Source: Rhodobiaceae bacterium
Lineage (GTDB): Bacteria > Pseudomonadota > Alphaproteobacteria > Parvibaculales > Parvibaculaceae
Direction of reading: 5' to 3'
Assembly (NCBI GenBank): GCA_021404525.1
Contig: JAAWWE010000001.1
Location: 888,221-952,220, forward strand
Length of the DNA: 64,000 nt
A model generated the notes under the pieces. That model had not been told where the DNA came from. It saw nothing but the letters and a program-made list of their open reading frames with translations, and made no database searches. A program made the position numbers and the translations under genes. Position 1 is the stretch's first letter. Each line of letters opens with the position of its first letter. Positions 47,859 through 57,374 of this stretch are shown here, piece after piece.

Positions 47859-48443
47859 TCAGTGCTCAGCAATCACATCCTGCTCGTCGGAGCTGTTGTC
47901 GCGAATCGCAGCCAGTTTTGCCAATCGGTCACGGCGTTTTGCCTGATAGGCTTCGACCGTACTGCGGGTGAGGTAATAGACTATGCCTGCCGTCACAAGG
48001 CCCAATGGGATACCGCCAACAAGCATTGGCACCAGAACCGGCAAGACGCCGTCCCAGGCTTGTCCTGACAGCATATCAACTTGGAGTTCGGGTTCAGATG
48101 GCGCTTCGGACCCCTGAAGCAACCAATATCCTAGGTCATAGGTTGCAAGCCAGATAATCGGAAATGTCAGAGGGTTCCCCACAAACGTCCCGAAGGCCGA
48201 CGCGATGAGATTGCCGCGCAGCACCCAGGCAATGGCAAACCCGATTGCGAAGTGAAATCCGATAAAGGGCGTAAAAGAAGCAAACGCTCCTGCCGACACC
48301 CCTAGAGCTACGGCATGGGGAGTTCCACCCAGCCGCCATACACGCCGCCACCCATATTGAAACGCACGCTTCCAGCCCAGCCGTGGCCAGACGAGCTCAC
48401 GCAGACGCTCAATTGGGTGGAGTTGAACACGGCGACGAAACAT
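47859..48443 (-). CDS. DUF2062 domain membrane protein
   Basis: 194 residues. Basic N-terminus, then the DUF2062 core: GVSAGAFASFTPFIGFHFAI, the hydrophobic FAIAWVLRGNLIASAFGT and FVGNPLTFPIIWLATYDLG. Another membrane helix near residue 140-160 and a basic C-terminal segment follow. Function unknown; the family commonly sits next to pdxJ or pyrE in alphaproteobacteria, as here (6 bases from pyrE). Confidence 0.92.
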   Translation of the reverse strand: MFRRRVQLHPIERLRELVWPRLGWKRAFQYGWRRVWRLGGTPHAVALGVSAGAFASFTPFIGFHFAIGFAIAWVLRGNLIASAFGTFVGNPLTFPIIWLATYDLGYWLLQGSEAPSEPELQVDMLSGQAWDGVLPVLVPMLVGGIPLGLVTAGIVYYLTRSTVEAYQAKRRDRLAKLAAIRDNSSDEQDVIAEH

Positions 48444-48449
48444 GGGTCC

Positions 48450-49034
48450 CTATTTAAGCCCCCTACTGCCCGGCTTCACTGCGGGAATAGCGGCCAATTC
48501 TGGCGGCAATTTGTCGGCCTCATAGGTCGGAACGGATAGTTGCGTCAATGAGGCAAGTTTGACCCCGATTTTTGCTTTTCCGCTGGAGCGATCGATCAAA
48601 CAGGCTGCCCCAACGACACTACCGCCAGCCGCCCGAATGGCGGCAATCGCCTCGCGAGACGAGAGCCCTGTGGTGACAATGTCTTCAACCATCAAAACGC
48701 GTGTGCCTTTCGGGATATCAAATCCCCGGCGGAGCGTGAATTCACCATCAACCCGCTCAAGGAAGATGGCGGGTACACCTAGCTGCCGTCCCATTTCATA
48801 CCCGACAATAACCCCGCCCATGGCAGGAGAAACAACGAGGTCAATTGGCTTTGTGATGAGTTCCTGAACGTTTTTTGCCAGCGCCTTACAGAGCCGCGCT
48901 GCGCGCTTGGCATCCATCAGCGCGCGGGCGCATTGCAGGTACCGGCTCGAGTGGAGCCCAGACGACAGCACGAAATGCCCATCTAACAAGGCGCCTGCGT
49001 CCGAAAATTCCTTTAGTACCCGTTTCTCGTCCAT
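48450..49034 (-). CDS. pyrE: orotate phosphoribosyltransferase
   Basis: 194 residues. Forms orotidine 5-phosphate from orotate and PRPP in pyrimidine synthesis. GHFVLSSGLHSSRYLQCA and the PRPP loop VLMVEDIVTTGLSSREAI are conserved. Downstream of the rel gene (48 bases) on the same strand. In this alphaproteobacterial order rel, pyrE, DUF2062 and pdxJ are usually neighbours. Confidence 0.96.
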   Translation of the reverse strand: MDEKRVLKEFSDAGALLDGHFVLSSGLHSSRYLQCARALMDAKRAARLCKALAKNVQELITKPIDLVVSPAMGGVIVGYEMGRQLGVPAIFLERVDGEFTLRRGFDIPKGTRVLMVEDIVTTGLSSREAIAAIRAAGGSVVGAACLIDRSSGKAKIGVKLASLTQLSVPTYEADKLPPELAAIPAVKPGSRGLK

Positions 49035-49082
49035 ATCATTCCATACCAGTTTTAGGTTGTTGCCCTGTTAAGAGCTTGATCT

Positions 49083-51230
49083 TTATACGCGACCAATCGC
49101 ATTTACCACCGACAGGCCTTTGAGGGCGTTGATAATACGGGTGGCGTGCTTCAAGTCTCTCACATCGACATCCACAACCATGTCGTAAAAATCGACGTCA
49201 CGTTGAGCGAGGCTCATATTATTGATGTTTCCATCATAGTCAGCGATGAGGGTCGAAATGGCGCCCAGCGCCCCTACTTCATTGGACGCACGAATATTGA
49301 AGCGGCTGACAAAGGTTCCCGCCTCGTCTTCTGGCGTTTCCCAAGCGACATCCACCCAACGTTCATCCCCATCAAATGCTTCCAGCATGGGTGAAGAGAT
49401 CGGGTAAACCACGACCCCTTCCCCAGGTGTCAGGATGCCGACAATCCGGTCCCCCGGTAGCGGGAACGTGTCCTCCGCAAAGCGGATGGCATGCCCTCGC
49501 TCACCGCCACGAAGGCGCACCAAAGGTTTCGCATTCAAAGGATCGGTCTTTTCCGCCGCCCGTACTTTCGCTTTTTTGCCGGCCTTGCTCTCTTTTGCTC
49601 TGGGATAAACCTGCTCGAGCACTTCCTGCGCCGAAAGAAGGCCTTCACCCACAGCACCAAACAAATCATCCAGTGTCTCATGCCCAAGCGGGCCCAAGGC
49701 ACGTTCGATCACTGCATCTGCGGCATCCTTCTCTAAAGCCTCGAAGATGGATCGCACCATCTGACGTCCAAGAAGCACAAACTCCTCCAATTGCTCCTGA
49801 CGAAGGGCGCGGCGGATCGCAGACCGCGCCTTCCCCGTGACAACATAAGCTTCCCATATGGGCACGGGTCTCTGAGCCTTGGAGCGAACAATCTCTACTT
49901 CATCACCATTTGAGAGTTGCGTGCGAAGGGGCAGATGGCGGCCGTTGATTTTGCATCCGACACAGGTGTCGCCCACCTCCGTATGAACTGCATAGGCGAA
50001 ATCCAGCGCTGTTGCTCCTCGCGGCAGATTGATCAACATGCCCTTAGGCGTAAAGCAGAACACCTGGTCGGAGAAAAGTTGCAGCTTGGAGTGTTCCAGA
50101 AACTCCTCGGCGGAACTGCCATGTTCAAGCATCTCCACCAACTGCCGCAACCAGCCGAACGTGTCCGCATAGGTGTTTTCTGTTTTCAGCTTTTCGGGGT
50201 TTTTATAGACCCAATGCGCAGCGATCCCGTATTCGGCAACATCGTGCATATCCTGCGTCCGGATCTGAATCTCCACGCGCTTTTGTTCGGGGCCGACAAT
50301 GGTCGTGTGTATTGAGCGATACCCGTTATTCTTGGGCGTGGAGATATAGTCCTTAAAGCGCCCAGGCACGCTAGGCCAGCGTTGGTGCAAAACACCCAAG
50401 GCTCGGTAACAGTCCTCTTCATCATCGACAAGAACGCGAAAAGCAAAAATGTCTGACAGCTGCTCAAGCGACGCTGACCGGCTCTGCATTTTGCGCCAGA
50501 TTGAGTAAGGCCGTTTCTGGCGCCCTCGAACCTCGATATCCAGATCCGTTCCGTCGAAGAGCGCAGAGATTTGGCCTCTGATGCTCTCGATCACATCGCC
50601 ACTCTCGGAACGGAAATTATCCAGCCGCGCCTCAATTGCCTGCCTGGCTTCAACATTGATCACCTGAAAAGACAGGTCTTCTAATTCTTCCCGGAATTCG
50701 TGCATACCCATGCGCCCGGCAAGCGGCGCGTAAATGTCGAGCGTCTCCTGGGCAATCCGACGGCGCTTCTGTTCCTTGGGAACATGATGAAGGGTCCGCA
50801 TATTGTGCAGCCGGTCCGCAAGCTTGACGAGCAAGACACGAATGTCGTTCGACATAGCCAACAGGAATTTCCGAAAATTCTCCGCCTGCTTAGCGTCTTC
50901 GCTATCCCATTCAAGCTGAGAGAGTTTGGTGACCCCATCCACAAGGCCTGCAATCTCTCCGCCAAACAGCGAGGCAATGTCCTCTGCCGTGGCCTCTGTG
51001 TCCTCAACAGTGTCATGCAGAAGACCGGTAATGATGGTCGCAGCGTCCAGCCGCAGGTCCGTCAGAATGCCGGCGACCTCGATTGGATGCGAAAAGTAGG
51101 GATCACCAGAATGGCGAAGCTGATTGCCGTGCATCTTGGTCGCGTAGACATAGGCACGGTTGATCAGCGCCTCGTCCGCCACCGGATCATAGGCAAGGAC
51201 CTTATCCACCAGTTCATACTGGCGCAGCAT
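49083..51230 (-). CDS. rel: bifunctional (p)ppGpp synthetase/hydrolase (Rel/SpoT)
   Basis: 715 residues from the ATG at 51230 (MLRQYELVDKVLAYDP). HD hydrolase domain: YFSHPIEVAGILTDLRL and HDTVEDTEAT; synthetase domain: GRQKRPYSIWRKM, FRVLVDDEEDCYRALGVLHQ and YRSIHTTIVGPEQKRVEIQI. TGS domain (FTPKGMLINLPRGATALDFA) and C-terminal ACT domain follow. Both active sites appear intact, so it makes and degrades the alarmone. Alphaproteobacteria usually have one long Rel. It starts after a strong terminator of rpoZ. Confidence 0.96.
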   Translation of the reverse strand: MLRQYELVDKVLAYDPVADEALINRAYVYATKMHGNQLRHSGDPYFSHPIEVAGILTDLRLDAATIITGLLHDTVEDTEATAEDIASLFGGEIAGLVDGVTKLSQLEWDSEDAKQAENFRKFLLAMSNDIRVLLVKLADRLHNMRTLHHVPKEQKRRRIAQETLDIYAPLAGRMGMHEFREELEDLSFQVINVEARQAIEARLDNFRSESGDVIESIRGQISALFDGTDLDIEVRGRQKRPYSIWRKMQSRSASLEQLSDIFAFRVLVDDEEDCYRALGVLHQRWPSVPGRFKDYISTPKNNGYRSIHTTIVGPEQKRVEIQIRTQDMHDVAEYGIAAHWVYKNPEKLKTENTYADTFGWLRQLVEMLEHGSSAEEFLEHSKLQLFSDQVFCFTPKGMLINLPRGATALDFAYAVHTEVGDTCVGCKINGRHLPLRTQLSNGDEVEIVRSKAQRPVPIWEAYVVTGKARSAIRRALRQEQLEEFVLLGRQMVRSIFEALEKDAADAVIERALGPLGHETLDDLFGAVGEGLLSAQEVLEQVYPRAKESKAGKKAKVRAAEKTDPLNAKPLVRLRGGERGHAIRFAEDTFPLPGDRIVGILTPGEGVVVYPISSPMLEAFDGDERWVDVAWETPEDEAGTFVSRFNIRASNEVGALGAISTLIADYDGNINNMSLAQRDVDFYDMVVDVDVRDLKHATRIINALKGLSVVNAIGRV

Positions 51231-51287
51231 CGCACCCCATCTCTTTCCCGCTGCTACCTCCGCAGCGTGCAATCAAATCTACCTCAA

Positions 51288-51328
51288 AAACGAAAAACGC
51301 CGCCCTCAAAGCTAATGCCGGGCGGCGC
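51288..51328 (-). terminator. intrinsic terminator of rpoZ
   Basis: On the minus strand a perfect 8-bp stem (CGCCGCCC at 51298-51305 with GGGCGGCG at 51320-51327) with a 14-base loop is followed by TTTTTCG TTTTT. It lies 50 bases past the rpoZ stop and separates rpoZ from rel. Confidence 0.85.
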
Positions 51329-51377
51329 TTTCTCGGACGGGGTTTTGAAAACTCAGCCCCTATGTGGAAGGCGCCGC

Positions 51378-51788
51378 TCAATCATATTCCTCTGTTTCAG
51401 GAGCGCGTGGCGGCGCAGGAGCGTCAAGTTGAGCCTGGAGCGCGCGAAGCAGCTCATCTTCGCTCATCCGGTCGCCTTCGCCGAGCTGTACTTCCGGCGC
51501 CGGAGCACCTTCTTCTTCCTCAGCCGCGTCGGCGCCAAGAACACCTTCTGGCTCATCGTCATCCACACGTTTCTGCATGTTTTCGATGATATCTTCGCGA
51601 ATTTCAGCCGGAATAACCGTCTGTTCGGCAATCTCGCGGAGCGCTACGACAGGGTTTTTGTCATTGTCGCGATCAATCGTGAGCTCAGAACCAGCTGACA
51701 TGGCGCGAGCCCGATGGGCCGCCATCAGGACGAGATCAAAACGATTGGGGACCTTGTCTACGCAGTCTTCTACTGTCACGCGAGCCAT
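51378..51788 (-). CDS. rpoZ: RNA polymerase omega subunit
   Basis: 136 residues. Helps assemble the RNA polymerase beta-prime subunit and takes part in ppGpp binding in proteobacteria. [20 protein letters not shown] and [11 protein letters not shown] are the conserved core. The C-terminal extension is Glu/Asp-rich (residues about 70-136), typical of alphaproteobacteria. Followed by an intrinsic terminator and then rel, a common and functionally coherent pairing. Confidence 0.97.
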   Translation of the reverse strand: MARVTVEDCVDKVPNRFDLVLMAAHRARAMSAGSELTIDRDNDKNPVVALREIAEQTVIPAEIREDIIENMQKRVDDDEPEGVLGADAAEEEEGAPAPEVQLGEGDRMSEDELLRALQAQLDAPAPPRAPETEEYD

Positions 51789-51887
51789 GCAGTCACACTC
51801 CGGGCGCTTGGGGAAATTAGATTCGGGCTCTGTTTAGGCGGGATACGGCCCAAACGCAAGCGAAAACAGCGCCTTAGCCCTTTGTTT

Positions 51888-52406
51888 TCAGTCTTTTGAA
51901 GCAGAATTAAGCCGCTTCAGACCCCGCCTGTCTTCCAATGGAAGCGCCGTAAACAATTCTGTTGCAGAGGAGCCGAGTATTGGATGAGGCCAATCAGGCG
52001 CGATATCGACCAGTGGTCCCAGCACAAAGGCCCGCTCAGCAATCCTTGGATGGGGCAAAATGGGGCCATTTCCGTCACTTTTCCGAATAATCAACCCATT
52101 ATAAGCGATCAGGTCCAGGTCTAGCGTCCGCTCTGCCCATCGCTGCCCCCTCACCCGGCCAAAATCAGCCTCGATCCGATGGAGCTGCTTGAGCAATTCA
52201 GACGCTCCAAACGCGGTTGTGATGCGCGCCACAGCATTCACGAAATCGGGTTGAGCGTAGGGCGTAACAGCGGGCGTCTGATAAAGTGGGGACACCGCCT
52301 CAACCTTCAGTCCATAAGTGGGAAACTGACCGAGCGCCGCCTCTAAGCTCTGCCTCGGACTCCCCCAGCTACCCGGTAAATTGGCTCCCAAGGCCACCAA
52401 GATCAT
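51888..52406 (-). CDS. folK: 2-amino-4-hydroxy-6-hydroxymethyldihydropteridine pyrophosphokinase
   Basis: 172 residues. Transfers pyrophosphate from ATP to the pterin in folate synthesis. ALGANLPGSWGSPRQSLEAAL at the start, RIEADFGRVRGQRWAERTLD and LDLIAYNGLII and LPHPRIAERAFVLGPL match HPPK, with the metal-binding Asp pair in TLDLDLIAYN. Ends 99 bases before rpoZ. No folP or folB nearby. Confidence 0.95.
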   Translation of the reverse strand: MILVALGANLPGSWGSPRQSLEAALGQFPTYGLKVEAVSPLYQTPAVTPYAQPDFVNAVARITTAFGASELLKQLHRIEADFGRVRGQRWAERTLDLDLIAYNGLIIRKSDGNGPILPHPRIAERAFVLGPLVDIAPDWPHPILGSSATELFTALPLEDRRGLKRLNSASKD

Positions 52407-52510
52407 CTAACTCTCCAACCACACATCCTGCCAGGCGCTTGCTGCCAATGCGTCCCCGGTCTATCAGATGGGTCACCACCTCTGCCAGTCAGAAAGCCAC
52501 AGCAAAGCCC

Positions 52511-53158
52511 ATGGATCTCACCTACACACCTGAAGCTCCCCTTGATTGCCCTCTCTGTCCACGATTGGTGGACTTCAGGACCGCAAACCAGGAAGCCCAT
52601 CCAGATTGGTTCAATGCGCCGGTTCCCTCATTGGGAAACGACTCCGCGAGGCTTTTGGTCATGGGGCTTGCGCCCGGTCTTCAGGGTGCCAACCGAACCG
52701 GTCGCCCGTTCACCGGCGACTGGGCAGGTGATCTTCTTTATCCGACACTGCTGGAGTTTGGCTTCGCCAAGGGCACCTATGACGCCCGCCCCGACGATGG
52801 CCTGGAACTCGTGGATTGCATGATTTCCAATGTCGTGCGCTGTGTCCCCCCGCAGAACAAACCGACAGGACCAGAAGCCAAACTATGTCGAGGCTTCCTG
52901 GAAGCGCGTCTTGCAGCGCTCCCCAACCTCTCTGTCATCATTTCATTGGGTCGCGTGTCTCATGAGAATGTCATCAGCGCCTATGGCCTTAAACGCTCGG
53001 CTTTCACCTTCGCTCATGGCGCCGAACATGATTTGGGCAACGGCATCACCCTTTTCGACAGCTATCATTGCTCACGCTACAACACGAATACCGGGCGCCT
53101 GACCGAAGCCATGTTCCACGATGTCTTCAGAGCAGCCAAAGAATACCTGTCCCGATAG
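52511..53158 (+). CDS. family 5 uracil-DNA glycosylase (UDGb)
   Basis: 215 residues. Removes uracil and related bases from DNA. The N-terminal Cys pair (DCPLCPRL), with VRCVPPQNKPTGPE and a later Cys, are expected iron-sulfur ligands. VMGLAPGLQGANRTGRPFTG is the catalytic motif of the family 5 enzymes, which differs from E. coli Ung (GQDPYH). HCSRYNTNTGRLT is the second motif. Start at 52511 (MDLTYTPEAPLD) follows from homology. Divergent from folK. Confidence 0.93.
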   Translation: MDLTYTPEAPLDCPLCPRLVDFRTANQEAHPDWFNAPVPSLGNDSARLLVMGLAPGLQGANRTGRPFTGDWAGDLLYPTLLEFGFAKGTYDARPDDGLELVDCMISNVVRCVPPQNKPTGPEAKLCRGFLEARLAALPNLSVIISLGRVSHENVISAYGLKRSAFTFAHGAEHDLGNGITLFDSYHCSRYNTNTGRLTEAMFHDVFRAAKEYLSR

Positions 53159-53245
53159 ACGGAATTCCCCACATAGAGCATGGGCGCGCCGGGCGTTTCC
53201 TGTCTAAACTACCCCTAACGAACAAAGCGATCCGCAGGGGGAAAC

Positions 53246-55135
53246 ATGTCCGCACAGAAAGACGCCACAGAAGCCACCAAGAAGGCACAGGCAGCCACTC
53301 AGAAAGTTCTGCCTGAAGACACCAGTGAAGATTTCGATCTGGCGTCGAATGGCTTTATCGGAACCATTCCCGACGCAAAGGTTGTGAATGAGGCGGGCAA
53401 CACAGTCTGGGACATGTCGCGCTTTGATTTCATCAAGGATGAAGCGCCGGATACTGTAAACCCGAGCCTCTGGCGCCAGGCGAAACTGAACGCCATCCAC
53501 GGCCTCTTTAAAGTCACCGATGGCATCTATCAGGTCCGGAACTTCGACCTGTCCAACATCACCTTCATTGAAGGCGATACAGGCTACATCGTGATCGATC
53601 CGCTCATTTCAGCAGAGCCGGCTGCAGCGGCCCTAGCGCTAATGCGCGAGCATCGCGGCGACAAGCCGGTCACGGCGGTCATCTACACCCACAGCCACGT
53701 GGATCATTATGGCGGTGTCAGAGGTGTCCTAAGCGACGAAGACATCGCGAACGGGCTACAGATCATTGCACCTGAAGGCTTCCTAGAGGCAGCTGTGAGC
53801 GAGAACGTGCTAGCAGGCAATGCCATGGGCCGCCGCGCAACCTACATGTATGGCTCCATGCTGCCTCCTGGCCCAAAAGGCCATGTGGACGCGGGTCTCG
53901 GCAAAACGGTGTCAGTGGGCAAAGTAAGCCTCGTCCCACCGACGGTCAGCATCTCTGAGACTGGCGAGACGCTTACTGTCGATGGCGTCGAAATCGTCTT
54001 TCAGGTAACGCCGGATACAGAAGCACCGGCAGAGATGAACTTCTTCTTCCCGCAATACAAAGCGCTCTGCATGGCAGAAAACTGCTCCTGCCATCTCCAC
54101 AATATCATCACGCCGCGCGGTGCTGTTGTGCGCGACGCAAAGTCTTGGAGCTATTACATCAACGAGGCGATTGACCTCTACGCGTCGCAAACAGAGGTTC
54201 TGTTTGCCAGCCATCACTGGCCACGTTGGGGCAAGGAAGCAAGCGTCACCTTCCTGCAGAAGCAGCGTGATCTCTACAAATATGTCCATGACCAAACCCT
54301 GCGGCTCGCCAACCACGGTCAGACACCGCTTGAAATCGCGGAAGACTTTAAGCTGCCACCAAGCCTCGAACGGGAATGGTACACACGCGGCTATTACGGC
54401 ACGTTGAGCCACAACACCAAAGCGATCTACCAGCGCTATCTTGGCTGGTTCGATGGCAACCCTGCCAATCTGCACAAGTGGCCACCGGTGGAAGCCGGCA
54501 AACGCTATGTCGCCGCTATTGGCGGTGCTGACGCCGTCCTTGAAAAAGCAAAAGCCTCTTTCGATGAGGGCGACTATCGCTGGGTCGCGGAACTTGTGAA
54601 CCATCTGGTTTTTGCCGAACCAGGCAACCCGGGTGCGCGCGAGCTACAAGCCGATGCGTTTGAGCAATTGGGCTATCAGGCGGAATCTGGGCCTTGGCGG
54701 GCATTCTATCTGACGGCTGCACAGGAACTGCGAAACCCCATGCCAGCGTCAGAGTTTCCGCGCCCTGCGGGATCAGACACGGTGCGCGGCCTTCCGACCA
54801 ATGAGTTGCTCGACTCCATGTCTGTGCGCCTGAACGGTCCGAAAGCTGGTGAGAAGGAATTCACCTTCAACCTCAAGGTTAGCGATACCGGTGAAACCTA
54901 TCTGGTTACGGTAACGAATGCGGTTCTTCATCACGAACCAGGCAAGACTGTAGCGGGTGCTGACGCAGACATTGAAATTGAACGCCTCGCCCTCGCGCAA
55001 CTCGCGCTTGGGGAAAAGACAGTCGAGGAAGCCATGGCAGATGGTGCCAAGATCACCGGTCAGCCCGAAGCCCTCGCAGAACTTCTCGGCCTGCTTGACG
55101 TGTTCGACTTCTGGTTCAACATCGTCGAACCATGA
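53246..55135 (+). CDS. alkyl/aryl-sulfatase of the metallo-beta-lactamase fold (SdsA1/YjcS type)
   Basis: 629 residues. Hydrolyses primary alkyl sulfates such as dodecyl sulfate to alcohol and sulfate. The MBL metal site reads YTHSHVDHYGGVRG; ENCSCHLHNI and FASHHWPRWG supply other ligands. An alkylsulfatase dimerisation domain follows and an SCP2-like C-terminal domain (VRLNGPKAGEKEFTFNL). No obvious signal peptide is seen at MSAQKDATEATKK, so it could be cytosolic. A GGGGGAAAC site precedes the ATG. Supports use of detergents or sulfate esters. Confidence 0.94.
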   Translation: MSAQKDATEATKKAQAATQKVLPEDTSEDFDLASNGFIGTIPDAKVVNEAGNTVWDMSRFDFIKDEAPDTVNPSLWRQAKLNAIHGLFKVTDGIYQVRNFDLSNITFIEGDTGYIVIDPLISAEPAAAALALMREHRGDKPVTAVIYTHSHVDHYGGVRGVLSDEDIANGLQIIAPEGFLEAAVSENVLAGNAMGRRATYMYGSMLPPGPKGHVDAGLGKTVSVGKVSLVPPTVSISETGETLTVDGVEIVFQVTPDTEAPAEMNFFFPQYKALCMAENCSCHLHNIITPRGAVVRDAKSWSYYINEAIDLYASQTEVLFASHHWPRWGKEASVTFLQKQRDLYKYVHDQTLRLANHGQTPLEIAEDFKLPPSLEREWYTRGYYGTLSHNTKAIYQRYLGWFDGNPANLHKWPPVEAGKRYVAAIGGADAVLEKAKASFDEGDYRWVAELVNHLVFAEPGNPGARELQADAFEQLGYQAESGPWRAFYLTAAQELRNPMPASEFPRPAGSDTVRGLPTNELLDSMSVRLNGPKAGEKEFTFNLKVSDTGETYLVTVTNAVLHHEPGKTVAGADADIEIERLALAQLALGEKTVEEAMADGAKITGQPEALAELLGLLDVFDFWFNIVEP

Positions 55136-55146
55136 CCTGAAAAAGC

Positions 55147-55497
55147 TCAGGCTTCCTCGCGAAGCTTGAGCTTTTCGCCCACAGTCACAATCGCCTGAAT
55201 AGCCGGTATGAGCTCCTGGCCGAGCTCGGTCAGCGAATACTCTACCGTCGGCGGCGATGTCGGCATCACTTCACGCATAACGACACCCTTCGCCTCCAGC
55301 TGCCGCAAGCGTTGGGTCAACACCTTCGCTGAGATTGGCGGGATATCGATCTGGAGTTCGCTGAAGCGGCGCGGCCCGTCACCAAGGTGCCAGATCACGT
55401 TGGGCGTCCACGCGCCACCAATGACCGACATGCATTCCGTCAAAGCACATTTCTCCGGCGGCGGCGCCACTTTGTTCTTTCGAATCTTTACAGCCAT
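55147..55497 (-). CDS. HxlR family transcriptional regulator
   Basis: 116 residues. Winged helix with the usual ALTECMSVIGGAWTPNVIWH start and RRFSELQIDIPPISAKVL; the recognition helix SAKVLTQRLRQLEAKGVV and wing SPPTVEYSLTELG are typical. A Cys near residue 17 matches the thiol position seen in some redox-sensing HxlR proteins. Divergent from the nitronate monooxygenase; three TTACCAA elements lie between them. Probably represses the adjacent monooxygenase-GST pair until an electrophile appears. Confidence 0.9.
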   Translation of the reverse strand: MAVKIRKNKVAPPPEKCALTECMSVIGGAWTPNVIWHLGDGPRRFSELQIDIPPISAKVLTQRLRQLEAKGVVMREVMPTSPPTVEYSLTELGQELIPAIQAIVTVGEKLKLREEA

Positions 55498-55510
55498 GCA
55501 CAAAACCTGG

Positions 55511-55568
55511 TTACCAATTGGAAACTCGAAAGTGAGATTACCAAAGGTTATCTAATTTACATTGGTAA
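55511..55568. promoter_or_regulatory. HxlR-type operator elements
   Basis: TTACCAA occurs at 55511-55517 and 55538-55544 and inverted at 55562-55568. The first copy lies in TTACCAATTGGAAA (55511-55524), a near-perfect palindrome. They fill the space between the divergent HxlR and monooxygenase genes. Confidence 0.55.
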
Positions 55569-55617
55569 GTCGAACTCCTATCTGAGCCCCTCAAGCCGTT
55601 AATCGAGGAGCCCAGAA

Positions 55618-56700
55618 ATGGTCACGGACAACCGCCTATCGAGCCTTTTGCAACTCAAACTCCCTATCATTCAGGGACCTTTTGGTGGGGGGATATCCAC
55701 CGTTGAACTCACCAGCACCGTGTCCAACAGAGGCGGGCTTGGATCATTCGGTGCACACATCCTGACGCCTGACCAGATCATCGAAACCACGAAGCAAATC
55801 GCAGGCAAGACCGACCAAAGCTTCGCGATGAACCTCTGGGTTGAGGACCACGACCCTGAAGCCCTCTCCCTTTCAGACGATGCCTACGAAGGTTTCGCCG
55901 CCCAGTTCAAACCTTATTATGACGAGCTAGGTCTAGATCTGCCCAAACGCCCAGACAGGTTCCACGAGTCCTTTGAAGAGCAGATGGAAGGCATCTTTCA
56001 GGCTCGCCCACCGGTTCTAAGTTTTGTATTCGGCATTCCCTCCATCGACATTCTCCGCGAATGCGAGCAGCGTGGGATCGCAACCATCGGTGCCGCCACA
56101 AGTGTCGCCGAGGCCGTGGCTCTCGACCTGGCCGGTGTCACCGCGATTGTGGCCACCGGCTTTGAAGCAGGCGGCCACCGTCCGTCTTTTCTGAAACGGG
56201 CGGAAAACAGCCTTATGAGCACCAGCGCGCTCGTTCAAACCGCTGCAGCCCGGATTGAAACGCCCATCATCGCCGCTGGCGGCATTGTCGACGCGAATGG
56301 AGTGACAGCTGCCCGCCAGCTTGGTGCGTCGGCAGCTCAGCTTGGAACCGCGTTCCTGGCTTGCGAGGAATCCGGCACCACAGATGCCCACCGCGAGTTG
56401 TTATTCGACAAGGACGCGGTCGCCGACACAACCCTCACCCGCACCTATACCGGACGCCTTGCCCGCGGTGTGCGCAACCGCCTTATTGAGGAACTGGAAC
56501 ATCCTGACAAACAGATAGCCCCCTTCCCCGTCCAGGCCTGGTTCGTCGGACCTCTAAAAAAGGCGTCCATGGAGACGAACCAAACCGATCTCACATCCCT
56601 CTATGCGGGCCAGTCCGCACCAAACCTGCAACACCGCAATGTGGCGTCCCTGATGGACGCTCTGACAACCTCGCTCGACAGCACAGCTGCAGCAGCATGA
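55618..56700 (+). CDS. nitronate monooxygenase (2-nitropropane dioxygenase family)
   Basis: 360 residues, FMN-dependent TIM barrel. PIIQGPFGGGISTVELTSTV is the family start, where the phosphate-binding loop begins. ATGFEAGGHRPSFL contains the catalytic His, and QLGTAFLACEESG is the conserved late strand. Oxidises alkyl nitronates such as propionate 3-nitronate. The next gene, a GST, overlaps or follows at once, so the two are probably induced together through the HxlR regulator. Confidence 0.93.
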   Translation: MVTDNRLSSLLQLKLPIIQGPFGGGISTVELTSTVSNRGGLGSFGAHILTPDQIIETTKQIAGKTDQSFAMNLWVEDHDPEALSLSDDAYEGFAAQFKPYYDELGLDLPKRPDRFHESFEEQMEGIFQARPPVLSFVFGIPSIDILRECEQRGIATIGAATSVAEAVALDLAGVTAIVATGFEAGGHRPSFLKRAENSLMSTSALVQTAAARIETPIIAAGGIVDANGVTAARQLGASAAQLGTAFLACEESGTTDAHRELLFDKDAVADTTLTRTYTGRLARGVRNRLIEELEHPDKQIAPFPVQAWFVGPLKKASMETNQTDLTSLYAGQSAPNLQHRNVASLMDALTTSLDSTAAAA

Positions 56701-56711
56701 AAGGAAACCCC

Positions 56712-57329
56712 ATGAAACTATATTACGTCCCCGCCGCCTGCTCCCTCGCGACCCACATTGTACTGCGCGAAACTGGAATGGAGTTTGATCTTGAACGCTA
56801 CGACCCTGCCAAAGGGCAGACCGAAAATGGCAAAACCTTTACAGGCGTCAATGCCAAAGCACGCGTGCCCGCCCTCGAGTTGGACAGCGGTGACATCCTG
56901 ACAGAGGGGTCCGCGTTGGTTCAATACATCGTTGCGCAGACCCCGGAACATGAACTGGCATTGCCTGTTGAAATGACAGCCCGAGCTCGCGTGCAGGAAG
57001 GCCTAAGCTTTGTAACATCCGAATTGCACAAAGCGTTCAACCCTTTCTTTGCTTCAGACGCAGACGACGCCGCGAAGTCGCGCGCACACGGTCTGGTCGT
57101 AAAGCATCTGGATTACCTCGAAGAAGTTTTCAGCGATGGACGCATGTTCTTTGTCGCGAACAAATTCTCGATCGTTGATATTTATCTGTTTGTCGTGTTG
57201 CGCTGGACCGGCGTTACCGGTGAAGACATAAGCAAATGGAAAAACCTGTCCGCCTTCCAGGGTCGGATGAATGCGCGCCCACACGTCCAGGCAGCGCTGG
57301 AGGCCGAAGGTCTTCTAGAGGCCGCCTAA
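56712..57329 (+). CDS. glutathione S-transferase
   Basis: 205 residues. The N-terminal thioredoxin-like domain reads MKLYYVPAACSLATHIVLRE, the beta-class start with catalytic Cys and Ser nearby. NAKARVPALELDSGDILTEG contains the cis-Pro and glutathione-binding SAL-like turn. The helical domain is complete. The ATG at 56712 has AAGGAAA upstream. Conjugates glutathione to electrophiles. In operon with the monooxygenase. Confidence 0.95.
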   Translation: MKLYYVPAACSLATHIVLRETGMEFDLERYDPAKGQTENGKTFTGVNAKARVPALELDSGDILTEGSALVQYIVAQTPEHELALPVEMTARARVQEGLSFVTSELHKAFNPFFASDADDAAKSRAHGLVVKHLDYLEEVFSDGRMFFVANKFSIVDIYLFVVLRWTGVTGEDISKWKNLSAFQGRMNARPHVQAALEAEGLLEAA

Positions 57330-57336
57330 CGTCCGG

Positions 57337-57363
57337 AAGGTCGCGCCCATAAAGCGCGGCCTT
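57337..57363. terminator. bidirectional hairpin terminator between GST and sulfatase genes
   Basis: GGTCGCGC (57339-57346) pairs with GCGCGGCC (57354-57361), with one G-T pair and flanking AA/TT that add two pairs. The T-run is short (TTTC), but the site sits exactly between two convergent stops. Confidence 0.6.
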
Positions 57364-57374
57364 TCACCCCATCA

